The notes below the pieces were generated by a model. That model was given only the letters and a program-made list of their open reading frames with translations. It made no database searches and was not told the origin of the DNA. A stretch of DNA of 64,000 bases from Prochilodus magdalenae (Eukaryota > Chordata > Actinopteri > Characiformes > Prochilodontidae), in contig JAMWET010000668.1 in NCBI GenBank assembly GCA_024036415.1, positions 248,001 through 312,000 on the forward strand, in the 5' to 3' direction. Within the stretch, counting starts at the first letter, position 1. The number at the start of each line of letters is the position of its first letter. This document shows, in pieces, positions 1 through 12,799 of the stretch. The translations under genes and the position numbers were made by a program.

Positions 1-260
1 TATTTAATCTTCATCTTTATGAAACAAGATCAGGTCCGGCACCTTTTTCTTTTTTTCTAAACAAATTGAACACACTATTGCCCCCACAACCACTAAATGT
101 TCGTGTTATAACATCCTGGGGGAATTAGAGACCCACAGAGAGTTAAACACTCACATGCACACACACGTCTCAAGATGGGCTACTACACATACAAAAGACA
201 CAAAGATGCATCTATTCTCTGGCCAAACCACAGGCAGTATCTAGGCTCCAGAATCCTTAA

Positions 261-261
<1 letters not shown>

Positions 262-309
<48 letters not shown>
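262..309. repeat. (AC)n microsatellite
   Basis: An uninterrupted (AC) dinucleotide run of about 24 units. It is one of the longest pure CA runs in the left part of the window and is likely polymorphic in length. A poly-Thr/His open frame crosses it and is an artefact of the repeat. Confidence 0.97.
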
Positions 310-311
<2 letters not shown>

Positions 312-1393
312 GGCTGTCAAAGCTGCCCCTAAATTATCTCGCTACAGCTCTGGATCCCACCTTAAACCCAAACTTATTAACCCTTATTAGCCTCTTCACG
401 TTGTTTACTTTTCAATCACTCATAGCTTAAGAAAAGTTTGTGTGGAAAGTGCAGAATGCAAACTTTAAATATAATTATATTATGATTCGAATTTAATGAA
501 AAGTCATTGTTTCTTACTTTATGGTTTAATTTCTTACATTGTCACACTGTTTGTATTTTGACAGTGAATAAGAGAGGAGTCAAGCATGACAAAAGAAAAC
601 AAACATGGAAGAAAACCATTTGTCACTAATGTAATTATGTCATTCCAAATGTATAATTATATCATATGAATTCAATTATAACAAAATGACAATAATGCAA
701 TATAACTTTTAAGAGTTAAACTTTTCCCTCTGAACATACACACACACAAACACACACACATACTGACAAGTTGCGAGTACCATTAGGCTTAGAGGAAGCG
801 TCTCTTTTAAACAGAAATGCAGAGGATCCCCAAGAGAGATGACTTCAAAGCCCAAACCGGCCGTTTGAGAAGAGAAAACCCGGCTTACTATAAATAATCC
901 AACAAAACAGGCAGATAGTACACAAATCCCAGCAAGACTAACTTCAGCCTCTAATGCAGAACAGCCAGAAAAGCCACAGCAGTACATCAGCCCCACTGAG
1001 CTCAGGCTGAGATTACATCATCAGAAGTGTTTAGATATAAACTGCACGCAACAACACAGCTTTTTGAAATAAAGGAGTTCAAAGGTGTTTAAAGATAAAA
1101 ACAAACCTCTAATAGAGCCATCAAAAATCCTCCTTTCAAACACAGAAGAAACTGCATGTGAGAATTTATTAATCTTGTTCATGATCAAAAAGTTTCTATA
1201 AATAAACTTAAATAAATAAATATAAAAATTAATAAATATTTGGTGGTCTACCAGGTATTTGGTTCCTATGACCTGCATTTTTTATATATATTAGGTTTTT
1301 TAAAATAGTACACTGATGTAAAACAAATGTCCCGTACGCATTTTACACACATTAAAAGCTATAACTTTTTAAAAATGCACAAAGCTGGCGCAA

Positions 1394-1418
1394 ACACACA
1401 CACACACACACACACACA
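1394..1418. repeat. (AC)n microsatellite
   Basis: A short pure (AC) run of about 12 units in otherwise unique AT-rich sequence. Confidence 0.95.
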
Positions 1419-2317
1419 GCCACAAGTCTTCATGCCTCTTCTCCATGACATCTCTGTTAACGCAGCTCTGTTTTGCTGCCATGCGTGTGTAACCTAAGTT
1501 GCTGTTCCACACTGCAGATGGCCATTTGTCACGCTGCACTCTTTCTTCATTTCTTGCTCATATTCTTGCCCCCAGCTGCCCCCTGACATGCCCAATAACA
1601 CTCACTTACACTCACTTAAGCCTCCTGACCCCCAGGGGTCATGACCCCTCTCTCTTACACCCCAAACCACTGCTAAGCCTTGAGTGTGTAGATGGACTGA
1701 ACAGATGTGTGAGTTTTATGAGGTTTTACGAAGCAGTCTTTGAAACATAATCGCTGATGAATGTTCTTAAGTCATCAAAATGTGGCCTGTCAGGCTCTCA
1801 GGTTAAGAAAAAAATATTTTAAAGCAATCAAATAAAAAGGGGCTAATGTAGAAAATACATAGGAATCTGTGTTGGAAACATGTTGATTCGCTCTCTGACA
1901 CTGTATGACACACAGAGACACTTTCATAATGCCTCACAATATTTAGTTTTAATTTTAAGATTTTTCTAAGAAGATAGAAAAATGAATAATAAAGTATTCA
2001 CACAAAAAACACATGAATGCAATAATTTTTATGAAGGTCTTCCATAGCGCTACATAGTGCTCCACTAAACAGGAATCACTTTCTTGAGGTCTGAATTTTT
2101 ATATTGTGTCATTTGTTATAGATAAAAGTCTTTTTGATTGTGTCAGACTGCACTTTGTGTGTGTACATGTGCGTGTAAATTTATCTCCTAATGGCAGCAA
2201 GCTGATAGCTGTTGAAAACAGCAGAGATGTGATCACTTATCTGTCCCAACTAATCTCGCACACTCTCATCTCCTATTGTGTTTCACAGCAGTGCACAGAC
2301 AATTCAACCTCTACTGC

Positions 2318-2319
<2 letters not shown>

Positions 2320-2366
<47 letters not shown>

Positions 2367-2386
2367 TGTGTGTGTGTGTGTGTGTG
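2320..2386. repeat. (GT)n microsatellite, interrupted
   Basis: About 33 GT units with a single TCT interruption near 2366. Interrupted arrays tend to mutate more slowly than pure ones. It creates a poly-Cys/Val frame that is not a gene. Confidence 0.96.
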
Positions 2387-5300
2387 AATCTGTCCGCTAG
2401 CGGAAGTGCTAATGCACACCCAAAGTTGCTGTTTACATGCTAGCTGTCAGTTGCTCTTTCTCCTTCACTTTGGCCTGTACACACACACGCACACACACAC
2501 ATACCATTCTTACTCCTTTTTTTCAACAAACAAGTGGCAAATTTGCTCTTTAATGACTTTGCACTCATCTTTTAGAAATGCTACTTCCCCCAAAGTAAGT
2601 GCCAAATAGGAAGACTAGCAGGGGTGCTAAATAGGACACATCAATCAGTCTCTATATCACAGACATACACACGCACACACCACAGTCCAGAGTGAAGTGA
2701 GGATGTGGGGTTTAGCTGGAGTTAAATGATGCCTTATAGAGTGATGGACTACAAAGTAGAGGCGGTGGAGGGAGGACAGCAGGGTACAGGAAAAATGCAA
2801 ATATACATATCTACAGACTGCCTCCAAATAATACTTCTTTTGAGGAGGAAAGGGGTGGAAATAGAAAAAACAAATACATCAACAGCACATTCAGGTAATT
2901 TGCATACATTCAAATATGAATATTTTTCTAAAAATACAAATGCTTACTACTTAATACTTACTACTACTAATTAGCTTTTAAATTCTTAAAACATTCTTAG
3001 ATGCCTAAAATATTTGCATAAAATAAATGTAGATTTTTTTTATTTAGTATTATCAGCTGTATTGTGTTAAGCACTGCTTTGGCAATGAGAGTGAACAAAG
3101 GAGAAATAACATTTCCAATTACTTTCTTATGCATATTCTCAAACTGTATAATTCTGAATTACTATTATATTGTTATATTGTTACAAATTGTTCTGGCCTG
3201 CTGCCAGTGCTCTGACAATGCTGCAGTAGGCAGCCTTATTAAGTAGGAAACAGGCCCTTTGAATTGAACTGAACTGTGTGTAACCCAATAAATATTTGGT
3301 GGTAATGATACACATCATGCCAGAATGCCAGTATTGTGACAACCTCAAACTGACCTGAAGTGAACTGACTCATCTGTGATCCACTAAAGCAGGACACAAT
3401 GGCCCAGAGAAAGAGGAAAATGAGGAAGCAGCGGTAATAAGAGGAGAAGTAAGTGCAAGAAAAGCAGGAAAAGCAGGGTTTTGGCCACAGGAGTTTAGGC
3501 TATAATTATCCCAATCAGTATGGCTGACAGAATTCCATGCTGTATTTACAGCATCATAACACTTAATAATGTTCACTCACAACACAAGGAAGTGTTTATG
3601 TCAAAAGGCCTGAATGGTTTAAATATAATGACACTTCAATCAATCAAACAATCAGACACCCAAGAACTACGCAATACCTTTATGCTATAAGAATATGAAT
3701 AATTAATTATGTAGTTATATATGAATAGTTTAGAAAAACAAAAATGACAACATCATTGAATGACAACTTTTTGTAAACCTTGAAAACCTACTTCATCATA
3801 ACAATTCAGAGTTTAAAGTTGTCGAAGAGGATAGGGCAACGTGTATTTAAAAGGTTCTACACTCATTGTAGTGTGCTACAATGACTACATGCTAGGAAAC
3901 TCTCATTGCAAGGATGCATAAAATGCACTTATGAAATGTGTCACATCAAGCACAGTAGATATGAAAAACATTCTTGGGCTGTAGCTTTAGAGCAGCTATC
4001 CTAAATAAGGTCACCTGCGTTTGAGATTTGTTGCCAGAAGTTCTTTCTCCCAGTGGCCTCACTAGGGGGTCCAGTGTAAGAATATCAGTCTTTATTCTTG
4101 TTTTAAGACAGAAATCTTTGTTTCAGAACACACACAGCGCCTGGCATTATGATAAGTGGGATTTCTTTCTTTAGACAAGGAACTGGGGAAATGTCAGCCA
4201 GCCTGTCGTCAATAACGTGTTGGAGATGATAAACTGACATTTCTGAAGTGTGTGAGTCTCAGAAAGCCATTGCCAAAATTTCCCAGGTCCTGACAGGAGC
4301 GGAGGGAAAGGTTATTTGTCAACAACAAGCCAACCTGTCATGTCTCACCTTGCAGAACTTCTTTCAGTTTTATCGGCGAGAGGGGGATTACAGTCAGACC
4401 AGAAAAATGATGTGAAAACACATGGCTTTCTTACCTACCACAATTCATATTTCTTCCACTCATCCACCAGAAAACTACAAAATACTCCACTATAGCTTCT
4501 GGATTTACACTACTGTAATATTTAAAGTACACTAAAACCCTACTGGAATGAGATTAGTTTAAAAGAGAAGGTTCAGTATTGTAATACGTGTGTATTTTAA
4601 CTTTGTACAGGATGTAGGACCTCTGCAATTTCCCCAGATTACCCCAACTTTAAGATATTTCTTTTTCCTTGCTCTTGAAATTCAGTCACCAAAATGCTGC
4701 AGATTTCTTGTTGTAAATATGAGGATTAAGGGTCAAATCAAGATCCATTTTAGCTTATAGCTAAAATAGGTCACAAAAAGAGGCACTGTTTTCTACAAAG
4801 CTGTAGTAAGTCTCTCATTCAAATGTTCAATTTTTACTATTCAACATTAAACAGTGCACTAGTTGTCATGATGCCTCAGGCCCCAGCATATAACAGCTAT
4901 ACAATTTAAGGTGAAACAAGAAGTTTAAACAAAAATCTGATACAGGAAGCCAACTTCAGCTTGAATTTAAGCAGTATTATGACTGAGGGAGCTTTGCGTT
5001 AATAAATCGAGCAAATAATACAGGTAATTCAGTCCAAAATGATTACTAAGAAGACTAAGGACACTACAGATTTTTGCTGGATTACAATCAGTCGTCAGTA
5101 ATGACTCCATGTCCCCAGGTAATACTAATAAGTCTTTGAATTTGCATTGTAATTTTTTTTCTCATACTTTTGGTTCTTTCTGTTTTTCAATAGTCCTGCA
5201 CTATTGGATTGTTTGCAGTTTTTACATTTTTTCCCCACTATTTTAATGCTTAAGGTTTTTATAGTATTGGTTCTTTCAATGTACAATAATGTAATGTTTG

Positions 5301-5984
5301 GATATAGTGTACTGCATCACCCAACTACATCCACCCCCATCCCACCCGAGCCCAGACAGTGCTATTTTATAGCTATTACTGTTATATTTATACATCTTTT
5401 ATTTATCATTATTTATAATATATCCTGCCTGTCACTTCCTTTAAACCTTTAAAGATGTTACTGTAATGTACTGTGAATACCTTTTGATAAATATGTATAA
5501 AGCAGATATGTGCTAGACCTAAGGAGGATTTGCATAAATAATGATTTGTTAGTAAATAATATCTCTTCTGGTTGGCTGCCCTCGTTTAAGTAGGAGTCCA
5601 GGCAAAAGCACTTTTAATACCTTTATTATGTATGGTGGGTAAACTAACGTTCACTGTAAATGTGTTGGTTCATGTGACATCAGAAAATCAATTATAGATA
5701 GACAAAAAACTTAATTTGCACATATGGGAAGTTCAGATTATATTGTGCAATGTATCTCTTCAAAGACCACCAATATTTACATACTACATGGAGCTAATAC
5801 ATTTTTTAAAGTAAGAATTTGGTTAACAACACTTTTCATTTTGTAATGTTTTGCAAAGATTGGTTTGCAAATGGGTTTTCAACTGCACAAGCAAATTGAC
5901 AAAGTAAGCAACCATCTGAACCCCAGACACAGTCTCACACCAGCTAAAACAGAGGGTTCACACGAGAGGTGTCATAAAACTAAC

Positions 5985-6215
5985 ACTTAACGGCAGGCGC
6001 TATTGACTTTTAGGGTAATCCAGATGGCTAGCGGGCTAATTAAGACACTCCGGCCCTCTGGTGAACTGGACGTTAATGATCCATTGACACTGTGGGTAAG
6101 AGGAGGCCTAAATGAGCTTTCGCTAAACTCTAAGCCTCTTAGCTCCTCTTAAAGTTTCTTACATTTCCAAAGGATAAGCTATATGGCCACAGAGGCTAAA
6201 AAGGCCAGAGCTTCA
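5985..6215. other. putative conserved non-coding block
   Basis: A unique, low-repeat block with more balanced base composition than its surroundings. It contains homeodomain-type core motifs (GGGCTAATTAAG near 6033, TTAATGAT near 6073) and no open frame. It resembles the kind of sequence often conserved as an enhancer in fish introns, but conservation cannot be seen from one sequence. Confidence 0.25.
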
Positions 6216-6329
6216 CTACTAAAAAAATCGTAATGGCATCCAATCAATTAAAATGACTGTGCTTAGAGAAGAGAAGCAAAACAAAAGAAGCACAGCATTT
6301 ACAAGTTCTTTTTAAATTCTAATTCAAAC

Positions 6330-6850
6330 TAAGAAGATAGAAAGACAGAAAGAACGAGCTGAGAGTAAGACAGATGATGACAGAAAGAAAATAGAGAAGA
6401 ACTGGGTGAGAAAGAGAGACGAAAGATAGAGAGATGGTGAGCAATAAGAGGAGAAAGAAAAGAGAGAAATACTGAGTGCAAAAGAAAGAGAGACAAAAGA
6501 TAGAGAGAGACGGTGAGCAAAGAGAGGAGAAAGAAAAGAGAGAGGAACAGAAGAAAAGTGAAAAAGGGATGGGCAAAATGGCATAAAGTGAAAAAGCCAA
6601 ATAAAACCAAGGAGACTGATGATAAGATGGAGAGGAATTAAGCAGATAAAGGGTGAGTGGAGAGAGACAAATACGGAGAGAGAGTATCAAAGAGTGAAAG
6701 AAAGAGGGATAGAGGGAAACAGAAAATAAGACAGATAAGAGAGAGAAGGCAGTGAGAAAGGTGAGATAGAAGGTATGTGAAAGAGACTCAAACAAAGAGA
6801 GAAAAAGAAAAAAGAAAAAGGAGAGAGAGAGAGATAGGGAGGGAGGAAGT
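6330..6850. repeat. purine-rich (A/G) tract
   Basis: About 520 bp in which the + strand is dominated by A and G, mostly GAGA/GAAA words with scattered T and C. All three minus-strand frames are open as Leu/Ser/Phe-rich translations, which is expected of a polypyrimidine strand and is not evidence of membrane proteins. The tract carries an internal tandem duplication at 6401-6545. Confidence 0.9.
6401..6545. repeat. two-copy ~70-bp tandem duplication
   Basis: Inside the purine tract a segment starting ACTGGGTGAGAAAGAGAGAC (6401) is repeated from 6471 as ACTGAGTGCAAAAGAAAGAG. Both copies continue through a GGTGAGCAA-type anchor and GAGGAGAAAGAAAAGAGAG. The copies are about 70 and 74 bp and diverge by small substitutions and insertions, consistent with replication slippage or unequal exchange. 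Confidence 0.75.
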
Positions 6851-6931
6851 TAACGCTAGTGTTTTAAGCCTCAGTAGATGAGAGGCAGGAGGAGTACTGG
6901 GTAAATTCACTCTCCACTACAGAGATCAACT

Positions 6932-6968
6932 TGTGTGTGTGCGCGTGTGTGTGTGCGTGCGTGTGTGT
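6932..6968. repeat. (GT)n with CG interruptions
   Basis: A short alternating purine-pyrimidine run, GTGTGT broken by GCGC/GTGC steps. Such mixed GT/GC runs favour left-handed DNA more than pure GT. Confidence 0.85.
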
Positions 6969-7359
6969 CTTTGTGTCGGCCAGGACACGCCGTCCTCTGA
7001 TCAACGACCCAGACAGAATTGAAAATACCTCTTTTGTAAAGCGGCTGTGGATGACAGGTGTGTGCGCATTAGTGTGTGAGTAGCTGAGGAGAGTTCTAAG
7101 GGACAATGTAGGTGCAATGTTGAGGAGACAGACATTTCCCACACAAAAAGGAGGAATAAGAAAAAAAAAAAAACGAATGAAAGAAAAAGGAGTGATTCAA
7201 GGCCTGTCCTGCAGATTTTTTCCCTTCTTTCAACCAAAGCTGCTCTTGCAGCCAATTTAACACCAAGTCCCTCACTCCATCATATGAGCAAGAGAGAGAG
7301 AAAGACTTACAGTACAAATTAAAAGAGAGGGAGAGAGGGTAAGAGTCCTTCTCTAGTCC

Positions 7360-7600
7360 TTCATTTATAGTCACAGGACACTGCCCACAGGACACTGTTC
7401 GTTGGATACTTTCGGTTGGTGTACTTTTCCTAGTCTGGCAGTGCCACTGAGGTGTATAAAATCTCCAGCAGCACTGCTTTATCTTTTGCACTAACACCAC
7501 CACAACACGCACTACCTAACACACCACCATCAGGTCACTGTCACTGCAGAGCTGAGACCAATTCACCACCCAAATACTATGTGCTCCATAGGTGATGTGC
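7360..7600. mobile_element. interspersed repeat relic (otophysan-type family)
   Basis: The segment contains the diagnostic run of phrases AAATCTCCAGCAGCACTGCT, then several ACACCACC-type words, then TCACTGTCACTGCAGAGCTG and CACCACCCAAATACTA. In my memory of characin and catfish genomes these words occur in this order in a very abundant short interspersed repeat (probably a non-autonomous DNA element). Similar but weaker words recur at about 52720-52830 and 51205-51240 here. Boundaries are approximate and no terminal repeats were confirmed. Confidence 0.5.
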
Positions 7601-8131
7601 TGACTGAAATGTATGAAAATGCAATGTGTGTTGCACTGACATCCATTCAAAGTTTTGTTCTGATTGTAAAATGTTCACTTCCTCATTTTAACATGCCTTA
7701 ATATTTCTGAACCTTGGTGCAGCAAATGGACTGCTTATTACTCAGGAGAATAAAGCAGGCTGAACTGTACTGAGAACTGTGTGCCATAACCATTACCAGT
7801 TCACTGCATGAGTTATATGTGGCTGCCCTTCATCTCCATGTAGGAATGCAGAGTATTTTCCTAGCATTATTAATGACACCGGAATGGCAGAGAGGATAAT
7901 CTGGAGAAAAAAAAAAGAAGTCGAAAAAAAATAAAAGGATTCATCACCCTTCCCACCCAGAATCCCTCTCTTGTCAAACAGCAGGACATTTCACTATTTG
8001 TGGAAGATAAATATCAGCAGGTTATGACATTTTTCTGCCCGTTCTCTATGATTTTCTAGGGGACAAAAGAGGTTTTTAAATATTGACAAACTGGAGGGCA
8101 AATCATTTCAGGAGATTCAGGGATATAACAT

Positions 8132-8134
<3 letters not shown>

Positions 8135-8227
<93 letters not shown>

Positions 8228-8228
8228 A
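8135..8228. repeat. (GA)n microsatellite
   Basis: About 45 GA units with one GGA slip near 8215, among the longest GA runs in the window. It can adopt triplex (H-DNA) structure. It generates a long Ser/Leu minus-strand open frame that is not a gene. Confidence 0.97.
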
Positions 8229-8324
8229 AAAAGGAAAGGGACCAAATCTCTTAAATCTTTCTTTTTTTATGATGACCAATAATGACCTTGTAAATAACTG
8301 CACTGGACAATGCACTGTACGGGG

Positions 8325-8422
8325 ATATATATATATATATGAGAGAGAGAGAGACAGAGAGAAGAAGAAGAAGAAGAAGAAGAAGAAGAAGAAGAAGAAG
8401 AAGAAGAAGAAGAAGAAGAAAA
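8325..8422. repeat. compound (TA)n-(GA)n-(GAA)n microsatellite
   Basis: Three different simple repeats abut: (TA) to 8340, (GA) to about 8362 with one CAGA interruption, then about 20 GAA units to 8422. Further purine-rich sequence follows to about 8600. On the + strand it encodes poly-Lys and on the minus strand poly-Ser/Phe/Leu, all artefactual. (GAA)n is the triplet class that forms triplexes when long. Confidence 0.96.
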
Positions 8423-8659
8423 ATATAGAGATACAGACAGAGAAAAAGATGAAACAGAGAGAGTGGGAGAAAGGTAAGCGTAACAAAGAGGAAACAGGAC
8501 AGATTTGGAGAGAGAATGAGAAGCAAAGTAAGAGAAAAAATAGTAGAGAGAAAAGATTGGAAACAAGAGAGAGAGAGAAAGTAAAAAAAGACAAGAAGTC
8601 AAAAGACAGAAAAGTAATTACGCTACTCAGAGTGTTGTAGATTTCTCAAACTGTCAGAA

Positions 8660-8850
8660 AGAGCAGAGGCAATTTCAGACGTTCCAGAGATGCCGAGCCA
8701 AGCCGCAGGTTCATAATGCGCCATAATTCAGAGTAATTGCAGTGGAGAGCGGAGGGATATTATTCTCCTTCTTTGATGAGTCCCCCGATATCACCATTTG
8801 GAGGTGAATAAAAGGGTGAATTAAAGTGCAAAGTTGTAGTTCTGGAGCAA
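8660..8850. other. putative conserved non-coding block
   Basis: Unique sequence of mixed composition directly after the purine-rich tract. It contains TAAT-core words (CCATAATTCAGAGTAATTGC near 8720) and no long frame. It looks like candidate enhancer sequence, but this rests only on composition and motif content. Confidence 0.25.
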
Positions 8851-11800
8851 TAAAAGAGAAAAAGGAAATTGAATATGGAACGCTAAATTAAATGTGAGAT
8901 AAACAGACGCCTGTTCAGATTTTAGTAAATGAGAGAAGAAAGTCTGTAGGTTCGAAACTAAGAATATTCATGTGAAGCCAAATTGCTCAAGGGTGTCTCC
9001 ACAATGATTTGTAGGTGTTGTTTCGGTGATGCAAACATCTCATCAATAATGAAACCTAGAAACACTACACTGGCCTTTGATGTTACCTGTGACTTTGGCA
9101 CCTTTAATAGAGTAGCTACATATTGAACAATCAGATTTGTCCACAGAGCTGTCTAATAATTTACAAAGTGTGTTGGACCAACACACACAATTTATGCCCT
9201 ACTGTTTTCCTTTATTTAGCACTGCTAGTTTTCCAAGAAGAGGAATAATCGCTGTTTAAAAATTACAGATTATACACAGCAGTGATTACTATCTTGAATT
9301 GTTATTTGAATTGTTTAAATTATTTAAATTGTTTTGAATTGTAAGAAACCTGTATATATCTGAGAGAACAGATTTTCCAAAGCCAATGGTAAAAATGTAA
9401 TACTGACTCAGGTTTAGTCAGGATAATGAACAGGAGAAGAACATTTAGACCATAGAGCAGCTGTCTCGTCAGTAATTTGAGAACGCCTGAGGAACTAATC
9501 AGATCATAAGTTTTTTTTGTTCACTTATTAGTAAAATTACTTATAGATATGCATTGTATCTTAAAACCCAGTGTTTTAATAAGAGGACCTATGGTTTGAA
9601 ACATGGTTTTAGTGAAGTTTTTTAATTGGGAAAAATCGGACACTAAAGACAGTTATTTTTTTTTCGCCATCCCATTCTGTTTTGTTTAATTTAGACTTTG
9701 GGGTGTGTTTTTATTCTAGAGAGCTTCCTTCCAGCATAATGTTTTTGTTGGATCTAAGTTGTCACTGATATCTCTAAATACACTGTCTTATAAATCTCCT
9801 GCTTTACAAAAAAGGATTGATTACTCATGACACATTGTTAGGAATAAGTTTTATTATTAGTAGAAATCCCATCGCTAAAGAGAACTGAGATTTCATCTCT
9901 GACAGAGAAAAGCTTCTCTCAAGTAAAATACATTGAAAAGAGTGAACAATAATAACTTAATGAGTTAGCTCACCGGTTTATTCCAAAAGTGGCAATATTT
10001 AAGACCACTAGCTTTCTAAAAGCAGTTTAAAAAGAGTTTAAAAGTTCCGAATGACAAACCTTTCAGCAATGCAGTGTTTTCATTAGAAAAAACCTGGAAG
10101 TATTTCTCAGTGTGGAAGAAATGAGAACAAATGCTGTGTGGCACATGCACATCCCCACATACTCTTCCTCCCTTTTTTACCCTCTATTACCCACACACAC
10201 ACACTTTTCTCTTGCAGTTTATGACACACACACACACACACACACGCACACACACACACTTCCTCTGCCTTGCACATTTGCAAACACACACATACACTTT
10301 TTAATGAGGATAGTTGAGCAAAACCCTGCACTCAACTTTAAATGACACACTACTTTTAGCACCTAAGAAAGGGGTTACTGTCCTCTAAATCAGCAGTGTG
10401 TGTGTTTGTGTGTGAGAGAGAAATCCGTACAGACACAAATGTGATTTCTGGTGTGCAATTCTGGTCCACGCAACAATGCTGTAACAGACAGCAAAAATAC
10501 ATCTACAAAAATTCTGTTCATTTCTGCTAAGCGGATTAATTATACATGCGGCAACCTGCCTCTGGTTGAGTGCCACTCAGTTCAAACCCTAAGTTACCTA
10601 CAATAAGTCATTTAAGAAACTTCACACCAGCAGAAAACATTAGTAACCTTGTAGATGGCAATAAAGGGTACATTACACAAAGCTTTGTCTTCAATTAAGG
10701 TCAACACAATTTGCCCATGGATTTACAGCACTGTTCAATTTCTCTGTGAACTGCACTACTCAGCAACTTGCTATTACTGCCTTGAATGAAACCCAGAATG
10801 AAAACACAACCACAAAACAAAAAACCCGTATTCAGAGGTTTTAATATATATTAAAAAAGCTTAGCACAACAACTAATTCTTATTAGAATTCTGAACTTTC
10901 AGTTAAAAAACTGTGAGTTTATGTACAGTTACACAACTGATACAAAACTATAATGTCACAAAATGGGTGCACTGACTGAACCGAAGACCTAATAGTCACA
11001 GTTGGTAACTTAAATTAGTAGAGTGTGAAATTAACATGATGTTAATAATTGCAACTCATTCTATGTGGAATAGCTATACTGCACAGCATGGCACGTTTAG
11101 TGTGTGGGAACATTAGGACTGGCCTTTACACTCCAGAATGTATTTATTGTTATTTTAGACAGTCTTTTACGTTCATTCTATTCAGCTCCAAAATCTGAAA
11201 ATGCTTTACACAGGAGCAAAAGCACTTGAAATTGCCATGATCTATATGAACAGCACAATTACAACAACAGAAGAAAAAGCTATTCGCTTGTATGGCAAAT
11301 TTTTTCACCAATCAGAGTTGTCTCTGAGGATGACATGCTGGCAACGAAACTGGTGCACTGACTTACTGCATCCTATCTGACAAACTGGGTCATAGACATG
11401 CAAAAGTGAGTACGAAAGCTCATTATAAAGCTCCTGCTCCTAAATGAGTTGGTGAAACTCGTGTTACTTGAACTTTTTTTAAAATTGTATTTTAATGTCA
11501 GCATTTTTTTTTTCCTGGAGCAAAAATATAAATATATTTACACACGCACACACACATATACATATATATAATTATGTTGTATAGATATATATATGCAAGG
11601 TATTAAAAAACGCTATATATTTCTGCATGTTCTGTATTTTTAGGTAATTTACATATAGAATTTCTGGAGTGTAAAAGCTTCTACCTATCTCTCACCTTAC
11701 TGACCCCTGGAAAAATGCAGTTCAATCATAGTGCTGGAAAAGAGCAGACACATCATCACCAAACTGGTGAAACTCTGTCACTAACGTGTTTAACTACTGT

Positions 11801-12799
11801 CCTTGAATGAGAGAGCTGGAGTGATAAGAAAAAGGTACATACAATAAATCAAAAGTTACCTAATACAGAGAAAACAACTAAATCACAAATAAAATGTTAA
11901 TAATACATAAAAAAAATAGAAGTACAATATAATTCATGATTAAGTCAAAATAAACATGTGGAAATGAAAAAATAACTTACACAGACATAGTTAATGCCGT
12001 ACCTAACCAAGATCACTGTTTTATTGCAAATATCTAATGCTCAATCTGACATTGCTGTCTGCAACAGCTGGACAGTTTCATCAGGCATGGGCATAAGAGC
12101 ATCCCGTAAAACTTAGTGCTTACTGAGCAAGGATGGATAAACTGTGCAACTTTACAGTTTATGTTGGATTTTGTGTTCACAATCTATCAGTATCACAATC
12201 TATAAATTAAGGTGGTAAACCATTAAGATATAAAAACGATGTTGGTATCTTCTGCCTTCAGGAGATCATTTGCTAAAAAAAAAAAAGATGACGTAACAGA
12301 GCGGTACACAAGTTTCTCTCCCAGCTTTTGGTAGCTTTTTTAGAATTTAGAATGATTTACAAAAAACAATTAAGTTCAAACATATCTTTGTGCTGTTTCT
12401 TATTTGACACTAGTGAAATTTACTAGTCACTGCTCCGTGCTTTTTACCACTGACAGATGAAGATTTCTGGAACTGAGGTTTGTATAAAACTCATTGTATG
12501 CATGTGTGTAAAATAAACAACTGATTTAAGCTGTCTGTAGTGCTTGTTCAGTGGAGCATGGACATTTCAGGTAAATGGTATTGAAAAAACATGGCGAACT
12601 TCTAATGCATCAATGCATTTTTACGCCCCTGCATCTGCTACAAACAAAGCTGAACCGAACTGAACTGAGAATGCAAGACTCATCTCTGGTGCTGGTGGTG
12701 TCAGAGCTTGTCTCTCTTATTTAAACTTCAAAGAAATGATGAAACTGCACAGACAGACTGTGTCTGCCCACAGTCCACTCCAAATACACTTTTGAGCTG
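8851..12799. other. AT-rich non-coding stretch, no gene seen
   Basis: About 4 kb of AT-rich sequence without a persuasive frame, exon border pair or recognisable transposon. It holds (AC)n at 10224-10259, a short TA/CA-rich patch near 11540-11595 and several poly-A or poly-T runs. On the inferred gene model it would be intron. Confidence 0.45.
10224..10259. repeat. (AC)n microsatellite with GC step
   Basis: About 18 AC units interrupted once by GCAC near 10245; shorter CA runs flank it at 10191-10204 and 10284-10290. Confidence 0.93.

Larger units (their letters stand above)
310..5984. other. AT-rich non-coding stretch, no gene seen
   Basis: This stretch holds no frame with convincing coding character. 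Open frames are short and lack a splice context I would trust. It contains (AC)n at 1394-1418, an imperfect (GT)n at 2320-2386 and scattered short CA runs. If the minus-strand gene inferred from the exon at 15904-16080 continues leftward, this would be intron or later gene sequence. The open frame at 709-996 (minus) looks accidental. Confidence 0.5.

Noticed and set aside
85..110. CCACAACCACTAAATG word shared with 14204-14220
   Set aside because: The match is about 15 bp with limited similarity beyond it, too short to define a repeat family.
709..996. 95-residue minus frame
   Set aside because: Cys/Leu-rich composition, no known motif, no convincing exon borders; treated as chance.
8103..8640. 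Poly-Lys/poly-Ser/poly-Leu frames up to 163 residues
   Set aside because: They come from (GA)n and (GAA)n repeats, not from genes.
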